Below, one piece after another: positions 39,427-47,005 of a DNA stretch of 64,000 bases; within the stretch, counting starts at the first letter, position 1; each line of letters opens with the position of its first letter. This DNA comes from Novosphingobium aureum. Lineage in GTDB: Bacteria; Pseudomonadota; Alphaproteobacteria; Sphingomonadales; Sphingomonadaceae. A program made the position numbers and the translations under genes. Under the pieces are notes generated by a model that was given only the letters and a program-made list of their open reading frames with translations, was not told where the DNA came from and did no database searches. The stretch spans positions 2,232,001 through 2,296,000 of the forward strand of contig NZ_JADZGI010000001.1 of assembly GCF_015865035.1 (NCBI RefSeq). Reading direction: 5' to 3'.

Positions 39427-42207
39427 TCAGAACTTGTAGGTGAAGCCTGCCAGGTAGCGGCGGCCGTAGCTCTGGTAGTCGATGACCTGACGGCTATCGC
39501 CCGGGTTGGCGGTGACGAAGGGTTCGTCGGTGAGGTTCTGGCCCTGCAGGTAGATCGACAGGCCGTCGAGCGCACCGCCCTCGAAGTCGTAGCCGATCTG
39601 CGCATCGACGATCAGCTCGTCAGCCGCGCGGCGACGCACGCGGTTGGCTGCGAAACCCGAGACCTCGCCCACGAAGGTCGAGCGGTAGCGCACCGAGCCG
39701 CGGGCGTTGAAGCCCCACTTCTCGAAGTAGGCAGTGCCGTTGGCGACCCACTTCGAATAGCCCGGCAGGTCTTCTGCAGGCGCTCCCGGCGTCGGCGAGA
39801 TCTTCGTCTTGGTATACGAGACACCGCCGGTGACGCCGAAGCCTTCGAGCGCGGGAACGAGCAGGTCGAAGGGCAGCGTGCCCGCCAGCTCGACACCGTA
39901 GAGCTTGCCACCATCGCCATTGATCGGAACGTTGAGCTGCGCGGTCGGCGAGACCGTCACGTCGTCACCCGGGCTTGGCAGCGCGAGGCCATCGGTCGGG
40001 ATCGTCACGTCGAGGTTGTAGACGTAGCTCTTGAGCTCCTTCCAGTAGAACTGCGCCGCGAGGTAGCCCTTGCCGCCGCCGAAGTACTTCTCGAAGGTCA
40101 GGTCGAGCGCATTGGCGCGCCAGGGACGCAGGTCGGGATTACCCGACGAGCCGGTCACCTGCGCCACGTCGCCGGTGATCGTGTAGCCCCAGGAAAGCGA
40201 GGCACGCATGTCGTCGAGGCGCGGACGGATGATCTCGCGCGCCGCGGCGAAGCGGACCACGAAGTCGCTCGGGAAGCGCAGCGAGAGGTTGAGGCTGGGC
40301 AGCACGTCGAGGTAGTCGGTGCTCGCGTTGCGCTCCGAGGCCCCGATGTTGGGCGAGCCATTGGGGTTGGTCCCCAGCAGAACCGCCGTCGCGCCGCGCG
40401 AGTTCTGGTCGGTCCAGTTCGCCTGCACGCCGAAGTTGCCGGTCAGGTGCGCCGAGCCGATGTCGGCATCGATGTTGCCCTGCACATAGCCGGTCATGAT
40501 CTTCTCGCGGATCGCGTAGCTCTTGACCACCACGTCGCCGTAGGGATTGGCGACGAGGTTGTAGAGCCCGGCATCGACGAGATCGCGCGCATTGTAGCTG
40601 ACCATCGAACCCAGACCGAGGAAGTCGAGATCGGTCGCGCCCATCTGGTATTCGCTCGGGATCGGAACGCTGACGGTGCCGTCGGTGTTGGCGGCAAGGC
40701 CCAGGAAGTATTCCTCGGGCACCAGCGACTTCGAGCGCGTGGTGTAGTTCCAGCCAGCCTGGACCGAGCTGAGCGGCCCGCCGTCGAACTCGCGCGCGAC
40801 CTCGGCACGGAACTGCCAGAGCTCGTCCTTGATCTTGCGGTCGTTGTAGTAGCCGTCCTGCCCACCCGTGATGGTGGTGCCATCCGGGCCGATCTGCGTG
40901 CCGCCCCAGCCCTGCGGGCTGGTCAGCAGGATCAGGTTGTAGTCCGAATAATCGAGCTGATGGGTGAAGCTGGTCCCTGCGGCACCCGACAGGAAACCGA
41001 TCGTATCGGTCGCACCAGTACCGTCACGGCCCGTGCCCGAGTAGCTCTCGACGTTGAGCTCGTTGCGGTCGGTGCGCGAGTAGCTGACGTCGAACATCGC
41101 GTTCCAGCCGTCGTCGCCTTCCCACTTGTTGTTCCAGCCGAAGGCATAGAGCTTGGCGTGACGCTGGAAGACGTCGTTGCGCAGCACGCCCTTGACGTCG
41201 GAGAAGGAGCCTTGCGTGATCAGCCCGTCCTCGACGGTATAGCCATCGTCGAGCGATGCGCCCGACCAGAATAGCGGCAGCTCGATGCCGCGCTTGAACT
41301 GGTCGTCCTTGAAGTTCGAATAGAACCCGTCGATGGTCGAGGTGAAGTTGGGCGAGGGACGCCACTGCAGCGTGCCGTTGAGGCCGAGACGCTTGAGCTG
41401 GGTCGAGGTGACGTAGCTCTTCGAGCCGCCGATGACCTGATTGCCATCGGGTGCCTCGGCATAGCCCCAGGCGTTGAACTCCTCGATCTGGTAAGGCTCG
41501 TCGAGGTAGCTCGCGCCCAGCGCGATGCCGATGGTGTCGTCTGCGAACTGGTCGACGTAGAGCACGTTGGCGCGGTAGCCGGTGTCCTTCGAGCCCGCGT
41601 TGAGCTTGCCCTGATCGGTATAGGTGCCGCGCGCGCCGAACGAGACGATGCGCTTGCCGGCATCAAGCGGACGGATCGTGCGCATGTCGACCGTACCCGA
41701 GAGGCCCTGACCAACGAGGCTCGCCATCGGCGTCTTGTAGACGTTGACCGCGCTGACGATTTCGGACGGATACTGGTCGTACTCGACCGCGCGGTTGTCG
41801 CCGGTCGAGGTCTGCTCCCGGCCATTGAGCAACGTGGTCGAGAAGTCGGGCGCGAAACCGCGGATCGAGATCGCGTTCGAGCGGCCCGAGACGCGCTGCG
41901 AGGTCAGGCCCGGCAGGCGCGCGATCGATTCCGCGATCGAGGCGTCGGGCAGCTTGCCGATGTCCTCGGCCGAGATCGATTCGACGATCTGGTCAGCGGT
42001 CTTCTTCTCGCCGATCGCGCTTTCGAGTGCCGAGCGGTAGCCGGTGACGATGATTGCGCCTTCCTGGGTCAGGACGCCGTCGGCATCCTCGACCGGCTCG
42101 TCGCTGTCCTGCGCGAAGGCATTGGTCGGGGCGCCCGCGACCATGGCCAGAGCCAGGGCAACCGTGGAAACATTCCATGCACGCTTAGTATCGATGCGAA
42201 GTGCCAT
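39427..42207 (-). CDS. TonB-dependent receptor, maltodextrin uptake type
   Basis: A 926-residue outer-membrane receptor: signal peptide ending AFAQD (about 31), TonB-box-like EGAIIVTGYRSAL, plug with ESISAEDIGKLPDASIAESI and GRSNAISIRGFAPDFSTTLLNGRE, and a barrel ending AGFTYKF. The DQIVESISAEDIGKLPDASIAE plug form is typical of sugar-locus receptors in Caulobacter, Xanthomonas and sphingomonads. Neighbouring amylase, glucosidases and LacI regulator point to maltodextrin. ATG at 42207 follows AGGAGAGGA. Confidence 0.93.
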   Translation of the reverse strand: MALRIDTKRAWNVSTVALALAMVAGAPTNAFAQDSDEPVEDADGVLTQEGAIIVTGYRSALESAIGEKKTADQIVESISAEDIGKLPDASIAESIARLPGLTSQRVSGRSNAISIRGFAPDFSTTLLNGREQTSTGDNRAVEYDQYPSEIVSAVNVYKTPMASLVGQGLSGTVDMRTIRPLDAGKRIVSFGARGTYTDQGKLNAGSKDTGYRANVLYVDQFADDTIGIALGASYLDEPYQIEEFNAWGYAEAPDGNQVIGGSKSYVTSTQLKRLGLNGTLQWRPSPNFTSTIDGFYSNFKDDQFKRGIELPLFWSGASLDDGYTVEDGLITQGSFSDVKGVLRNDVFQRHAKLYAFGWNNKWEGDDGWNAMFDVSYSRTDRNELNVESYSGTGRDGTGATDTIGFLSGAAGTSFTHQLDYSDYNLILLTSPQGWGGTQIGPDGTTITGGQDGYYNDRKIKDELWQFRAEVAREFDGGPLSSVQAGWNYTTRSKSLVPEEYFLGLAANTDGTVSVPIPSEYQMGATDLDFLGLGSMVSYNARDLVDAGLYNLVANPYGDVVVKSYAIREKIMTGYVQGNIDADIGSAHLTGNFGVQANWTDQNSRGATAVLLGTNPNGSPNIGASERNASTDYLDVLPSLNLSLRFPSDFVVRFAAAREIIRPRLDDMRASLSWGYTITGDVAQVTGSSGNPDLRPWRANALDLTFEKYFGGGKGYLAAQFYWKELKSYVYNLDVTIPTDGLALPSPGDDVTVSPTAQLNVPINGDGGKLYGVELAGTLPFDLLVPALEGFGVTGGVSYTKTKISPTPGAPAEDLPGYSKWVANGTAYFEKWGFNARGSVRYRSTFVGEVSGFAANRVRRRAADELIVDAQIGYDFEGGALDGLSIYLQGQNLTDEPFVTANPGDSRQVIDYQSYGRRYLAGFTYKF

Positions 42208-42343
42208 CGCTCGTCCTCTCCTGTCGTTGCCGCCGCACGGCATTCTTCCGGCTTGCGGCCTATTCATCGGGAGCGTGCGGCATGCATGCCACGACTCTCC
42301 TGTTGCACGCCGCTTAGCCCGAGACAGGACAATGCATAATATG

Positions 42344-42355
42344 GCATACGTATGC
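42344..42355. promoter_or_regulatory. Putative LacI-family operator between receptor and lacI-type genes
   Basis: Perfect 12-bp palindrome GCATACGTATGC with a central CG, the usual symmetry of LacI-family operators, in the divergent promoter region of the receptor and the LacI-family regulator. Additional TGCATA half-sites lie just upstream (42333-42338). Confidence 0.65.
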
Positions 42356-42479
42356 ATGGACCGGCACGAATCCCACGCTGTGGCAACAAGGCCGCACCTA
42401 TGCGGGGCCGCCCGGTTCAACCGATTGCACAAACGAGCGCGAAATACATTTCGGGCGAATACGGGGAGCTGGAGTAACC

Positions 42480-43517
42480 ATGGGCCGCAAGCCTTCGAAC
42501 CGCCCGACCAGCTTTGACATCGCCTATCGCGCCGGGGTCTCGCAGCCCACCGTGAGCCGCGCCCTGCGTGGGTCCAAGGCGATCAGCGCGGCCACGCGCG
42601 AGCGGATCGAGGCGATCGCGCGCGAACTGAACTACTCGGTCGACAAGAACGCCTCCTCGCTGCGCTCGCAGCGCGCCAATACCATCGCGCTGCTGTTCTT
42701 CGAGGAAGACACGCCTGACGATTCCAAGATCAATCCCTTCTTCCTCGCCATGCTCTCCTCGATCACCCGCGAATGCGCGAGCCGCGGGCTCGACCTGCTC
42801 ATCTCGTTCCAGAAGATGGAGGACGACTGGCACACCCGCTACCAGGACAGCCACCGCGCCGACGGCCTGATCCTGCTCGGCTACGGCGACTACACGGTGT
42901 ATCGCGCACGTCTCGAGCAACTCGTTCGGCAGGGCACGCAGTTCGTGCGCTGGGGGGTGACCGACGGGCCCGAACAGGGCGCTGCGATCGGTTCTGACAA
43001 CGTGGGGGCCGGACGGCTCGCAGGCCAGCATCTGCTCGAGATGGGCCGCCGCCGCATCGCCTTCATCGGTCAGGCCGACGAGCACTATCCCGAATTCGCC
43101 GCGCGCTACCGGGGGCTGTGCGAGGCGCTTGGCGTCGCCGGGATCACGCCCGATCCGGCGCTCAGGCGAGATTCGATCAGCCACGAGGAACTGGGCCGCG
43201 CGGCGATGGCCGACATCATCGCCTCGGGCGTCGCCTTCGACGCGGTCTTCGCCGCGAGCGACCTGATCGCGCTGGGGGCGATGCGTGCGCTGATCGCTGC
43301 AGGCCTTTCGATCCCCGAGGACGTCGCGGTGATGGGCTTCGACGACCTCCCCGCCGCAAGCATGACCAGCCCCGCACTCACCACCATCTCGCAGGACCTG
43401 AAGGGCGCTGGTGAGCGCCTCGTCCAGACGCTCATGGCACAGGTCGAGGACCGGCCCGCACCAAGCCCCCTGCTCGAGACGCGCCTGATCGTGCGCGAGA
43501 GCACCGGGGCGCGTTAG
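42480..43517 (+). CDS. LacI-family transcriptional regulator of the maltodextrin locus
   Basis: A 345-residue regulator: N-terminal helix-turn-helix (FDIAYRAGVSQPTVSRALRG, about 12-31) and hinge helix, then a periplasmic-binding-protein-like sensor domain (about 65-340, with RADGLILLGYGD and VMGFDDLPAASM). It most likely represses the divergent receptor operon and the nearby permease until a maltodextrin is bound. GGAG is seven bases before the ATG. Effector sugar is inferred from neighbours. Confidence 0.92.
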   Translation: MGRKPSNRPTSFDIAYRAGVSQPTVSRALRGSKAISAATRERIEAIARELNYSVDKNASSLRSQRANTIALLFFEEDTPDDSKINPFFLAMLSSITRECASRGLDLLISFQKMEDDWHTRYQDSHRADGLILLGYGDYTVYRARLEQLVRQGTQFVRWGVTDGPEQGAAIGSDNVGAGRLAGQHLLEMGRRRIAFIGQADEHYPEFAARYRGLCEALGVAGITPDPALRRDSISHEELGRAAMADIIASGVAFDAVFAASDLIALGAMRALIAAGLSIPEDVAVMGFDDLPAASMTSPALTTISQDLKGAGERLVQTLMAQVEDRPAPSPLLETRLIVRESTGAR

Positions 43518-43536
43518 TTCGGGAGGCTAGGCGCAC

Positions 43537-44337
43537 TCAGTCGGGTTGATCTTTCCTGCCCCAGTAAAACACGAAGGCATCGCTGAATCCGCCGCCCATG
43601 TGGCGAAAACCGGCGGCTTCGACATCATCGAACAGCACGCGCGACTGAAGGGCCTCGACGATATCCGCGAGTGCCTCCTCGCCCAGGTCAGCCGGAAATG
43701 TACCGGCGACTTCGCACAGACTTTTCGCGCAGACGACGCGCAAGCGGTTTCCCTCGGCCAGCAGATCGGGAACCTGGGCATAGCGCGAGCGCAGCGCGGC
43801 TTCAGCGGACTGCGCCCAGCCCTCGTCCCGCGGCTCGGTTCTCACCCGTTCGTGCAGAGCGGGCAAGTCGGGAGAATGCGCGACAAGCCCGCCAAGCAGG
43901 GCATCGGCAGGGCTGCGGGAAGCTTTTGGCTCCTGCGCTGGCTGCGACAGAAACAGGGCAGTGCCTGCAACGAGCGCTGCAACGATTGCGGTCATCACGA
44001 TCCTTCCAGATTTCAAGACGGGCTTTGTCCCGCTCGAACCAGAAGGCATGGGAGCTGCATCGGCCAGCCCGATTTTCTCGTCCCGATTTTCTTGTAGGCG
44101 CAAGGCACGGGCCAGTTCGCGGCTGCTCGCAAAACCAGTCTTGCGCCGGGCCGAACGCAAGCGCTCGTTGACGGCGGCGACGCTCAGGCCGGTGAGGCTG
44201 GCGACGCTCTTTGCGGTATGCCCTTCCCCGAAGAGAGACAGCACTTCGCGCTCGCCGGGCGCCAGGCGCGCCAGCTCTGTTTCGGGCAAGTCCGTGTCGT
44301 CAGGGGTTAGCGGTTGCCGACCTGCGTTCCGGATCAT
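43537..44337 (-). CDS. Membrane-anchored LuxR-type helix-turn-helix regulator
   Basis: A 266-residue protein with a cytoplasmic LuxR/sigma-region-4-like helix-turn-helix (LAPGEREVLSLFGEGHTAKSVA, about 25-80), a single membrane helix (113-130, IVMTAIVAALVAGTALFLS) and a periplasmic domain of about 130 residues. A conserved pair of cysteines appears in RVVCAKSLCEVAG. This one-component build would let a periplasmic signal act on DNA. ATG at 44337 with GGAG six bases upstream chosen over GTG at 44340. Sits between lacI and permease genes, in the opposite direction; target unknown. Confidence 0.82.
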   Translation of the reverse strand: MIRNAGRQPLTPDDTDLPETELARLAPGEREVLSLFGEGHTAKSVASLTGLSVAAVNERLRSARRKTGFASSRELARALRLQENRDEKIGLADAAPMPSGSSGTKPVLKSGRIVMTAIVAALVAGTALFLSQPAQEPKASRSPADALLGGLVAHSPDLPALHERVRTEPRDEGWAQSAEAALRSRYAQVPDLLAEGNRLRVVCAKSLCEVAGTFPADLGEEALADIVEALQSRVLFDDVEAAGFRHMGGGFSDAFVFYWGRKDQPD

Positions 44338-44374
44338 CACTTACTCCTGCCGGGCATTCCCATGCACACGTCAT

Positions 44375-44420
44375 GCATTGTTATGCGTCGTTCTATGCAT
44401 GGATTGCGTATTCGTATGCA
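44375..44420. promoter_or_regulatory. Degenerate LacI-like operators upstream of the permease gene
   Basis: GCAT-TGTT-ATGC (44375-44386) and the looser TGCGTATTCGTATGCA (44405-44420) resemble the palindrome GCATACGTATGC found at 42344-42355, and a TATGCAT lies at 44394-44400. They fall in the promoter region of the permease, suggesting control by the same LacI-family protein. Confidence 0.5.
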
Positions 44421-44523
44421 TGAGACACCAAGCATTGCCGTTGGCGCGGCTTCGTGCAACGCCAAAGCCTTGCATCGGAGCCGGACGCGATGATCCGGCG
44501 GATCGTGGAGAGGACGTAGAGAC

Positions 44524-46074
44524 ATGGCATCGGCCGGGTTCGCCACCGATACGCTGGAGGCCCAGCATGGCGCGCCGGCGCTCGAGAAGCCGCGGCAGGG
44601 CTGGAAGGGCCTGTGCAACATCTCCTTCGGGTTCTTCGGCATCCAGGTGGGCTTCGCTCTCCAGAACGCGAACATGAGCCGGGTCTTCCAGTCGCTCGGC
44701 TCCTCGATCGACGACCTGCCCGCCTTGTGGGTCGCGGCCCCGCTGACCGGCCTCCTCGTCCAGCCCATCGTCGGGCACTTGTCCGACCGGACCTGGCTCG
44801 GTCGGCTCGGGCGGCGCAGGCCCTACTTCCTCGCAGGCGCCCTGCTCGCCGCGATCGCGCTGGTGCTCATGCCCGAGAGCGGTGCACTGCTGATGGCGGC
44901 GATGCTGCTGTGGATGCTCGATGCCAGCCTCAACGTCTCGATGGAGCCGTTCCGCGCCTTTGTCGGCGACATGCTGCGCCGCGACCAGCATACCGCAGGC
45001 TATGCGGTGCAGACCGCCTTCATCGGCGCGGGCGCGGTGGTCGGATCGCTGTTCCCCTACCTGCTCGACCATCTCGGCGTCGCCAACGAGGCGAGCGGCG
45101 GTGCGATCCCCGACACGGTACGCTACAGCTTCCGCGCAGGCGCGCTGATCCTGCTCGTCGCGGTCGGCTGGACGATTGTCACGACCCGCGAATACTCGCC
45201 GCAGGAGCAGGCCCGCTTCGCCGAGCCCGCCGATGACGAGGGTGCGCAGGCGACCATGGCAGCGCTTGCAAAGCGCAGCCCGCTCGGCGGTCTGGGCTGG
45301 ATCACAGGGGGCGGACTGGTGGCGCTCGGCGTGCGGCTCTTCGTGCTGGAAAAGGAAGTCTACCTGCTCGGCGCGCTGCTTGCGCTCTACGGCCTCGCCC
45401 TGATCGTCGCGAGCGCTATGGCAAAAGCAGGCCGCGAAGCATCGCTGCTGACCGGCATCGTCGGGGACTTCGCAGGCATGCCGCCGGTGATGAAGCGGCT
45501 CGCCTTCGTCCAGTTCTTCAGCTGGTCGGCGCTGTTCATCATGTGGATCAACACCACCCCGGTCGTGGCGCAACACCACTTCGGCGTGACCGATCCGGCC
45601 AGCGCGGCCTATCAGGAGGCGGCGAACTGGGTCGGCGTGCTCTTCTCGGTCTACAACGGTGTTGCCGCGATTGCCGCGCTGGCGATCCTGCCCGGCCTTG
45701 CCCGGCGCATCGGGCAGGCACGCACCCATGCGCTGTGCCTCGTGCTCGGCGCTGCGGGTTTTGCAAGCTTCATCGTGTTTCGCGATCCCGACATGCTGGT
45801 GGTGAGCGAGATCGGCATCGGCATTGCCTGGGCCTCGATCCTCGCCATGCCCTACGCGATCCTCGCCAGTAGCCTGCCGCAGGGCAAGCTCGGCATCTAC
45901 ATGGGCCTGTTCAACGTCTTCGTGGTCCTGCCGCAATTGCTGGTCGCGACGGTGATGGGCTCGATCATGAAGGCGTTCTTCCCGGGCGAGCCGGTCTGGA
46001 CCATGGCCTTCGCCGCGGCGACCTTGCTGGTCGCGGCACTCGCAATGCTGCGCATCGGCGCGACGCGCGGCTGA
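44524..46074 (+). CDS. Major facilitator sugar permease (SLC45/GPH-like, maltose type)
   Basis: A 516-residue inner-membrane transporter with about 12 helices. The loop motif DRTWLGRLGRRRPYF (after helix 2) is the conserved GxxxxRxGRRRP signature of this sugar-proton symporter group. Such permeases in sphingomonads, Caulobacter and Xanthomonas carry maltose or sucrose across the inner membrane. GAGAGGA lies about ten bases before the ATG. It completes the pathway receptor, amylase, permease, glucosidase; sugar identity is inferred from context. Confidence 0.87.
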   Translation: MASAGFATDTLEAQHGAPALEKPRQGWKGLCNISFGFFGIQVGFALQNANMSRVFQSLGSSIDDLPALWVAAPLTGLLVQPIVGHLSDRTWLGRLGRRRPYFLAGALLAAIALVLMPESGALLMAAMLLWMLDASLNVSMEPFRAFVGDMLRRDQHTAGYAVQTAFIGAGAVVGSLFPYLLDHLGVANEASGGAIPDTVRYSFRAGALILLVAVGWTIVTTREYSPQEQARFAEPADDEGAQATMAALAKRSPLGGLGWITGGGLVALGVRLFVLEKEVYLLGALLALYGLALIVASAMAKAGREASLLTGIVGDFAGMPPVMKRLAFVQFFSWSALFIMWINTTPVVAQHHFGVTDPASAAYQEAANWVGVLFSVYNGVAAIAALAILPGLARRIGQARTHALCLVLGAAGFASFIVFRDPDMLVVSEIGIGIAWASILAMPYAILASSLPQGKLGIYMGLFNVFVVLPQLLVATVMGSIMKAFFPGEPVWTMAFAAATLLVAALAMLRIGATRG

Positions 46075-46097
46075 GCGCGCAAAGCCTCAGGCCTCGG

Positions 46098-46790
46098 CTA
46101 CGCCCCTCGGGCCTCGGCCACCACCTTGTCGCCGTCGCCCTCTGCATCGCGCTGCGTACGCAGGCGATAGCTGTAGGCGGCGCGCCGGATGTGGTTGCGC
46201 GCGATGGCCCCTGCCCACTGCGCATCGTGCGCGGCAAAGGCCTCGATAAGGTCGCGGTGGTCGCGCTGGCTCTGCTCGATGTCCTCGAAGGTATAGCGCT
46301 CGGCGGTGCGGTGCACGATCACCTGGCTGACGAGAATGCGCATCATCTGGTTGAGCGGCTCGGATTGCGCCGCCTCGAGGATCGTCGCGTGAAAGCGGCG
46401 GTTGCCCTCGACAAAGCCGGGGACGTCCGGACCGGGCCTCGCCGCGAGCGCCTGGTCGATGAAGTCGCAATGTTCGCGAAGCCGCGCGATCTGCTCGGAT
46501 GAGATCAGTTCGGCGGCTCGCTGCGCGCAGTGCGCCTCGAGCTGCGCGCGCAGGCTGAACAGTTCCTCGATGTCGCTGTCCGACCATGCTGGCACAAACA
46601 CCCGGCGCGTGCCCGAACGCTGCAGCAGCGTCTCGGAGACGAGCCTTGCGATTGCCTCACGAACCGGCGTGCGCGAGGTGCCGCAATAGGTCGCGAACTC
46701 GTCCTCGGGCACGAAGGCCCCCGGCGTGAAGTCGCCGGCAAGGATGCCTGCCCGGATCTGCCGGTAAACCTGCTCGGAAGTCTTGGCCAT
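46098..46790 (-). CDS. GntR-family transcriptional regulator (FCD subgroup)
   Basis: A 230-residue regulator with an N-terminal winged helix (VYRQIRAGILAGDFTPGAF, then CGTSRTPVREAIARL) and a helical FCD ligand domain whose histidines (FHATILEAA, DHRDLIEAF, NHIRRAAYSY) are placed like the metal ligands of the group. FCD regulators usually respond to a carboxylic acid and repress adjacent catabolic genes. It lies directly downstream of the receptor gene and close to the divergent catabolic operon, so it is the best candidate regulator. ATG at 46790 with GAGAG five bases upstream. Confidence 0.88.
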   Translation of the reverse strand: MAKTSEQVYRQIRAGILAGDFTPGAFVPEDEFATYCGTSRTPVREAIARLVSETLLQRSGTRRVFVPAWSDSDIEELFSLRAQLEAHCAQRAAELISSEQIARLREHCDFIDQALAARPGPDVPGFVEGNRRFHATILEAAQSEPLNQMMRILVSQVIVHRTAERYTFEDIEQSQRDHRDLIEAFAAHDAQWAGAIARNHIRRAAYSYRLRTQRDAEGDGDKVVAEARGA

Positions 46791-46917
46791 CGTCACTCTC
46801 GTTGGCGGCGATGATAGCGCATCCGCCGCATGGGGTCGCCCCCGCCTCTAGCCGTGCGCGTACCGGCAGCGCAACGTCGCTCTATCCTGCTCCCCGCATG
46901 GTGTAGGCTCGACAGGG

Positions 46918-46993
46918 TGCCGGCGGACGCGAGTTGGAGCACATCCGCCGGCATGCGGCAGCGCGGCTCCTCCCCCCGAAGGAGCGCGCTGCC
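46918..46993. terminator. Two hairpins at the 3' end of the receptor gene
   Basis: Arms 46918-46927/46944-46953 (10 bp) and, nearer the receptor stop, 46957-46971/46980-46993 (14 bp with one bulge). No T tract. They are placed to terminate or stabilise the minus-strand receptor transcript before the GntR gene. Confidence 0.6.
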
Positions 46994-47005
46994 GGCTTTC
47001 GTCGA

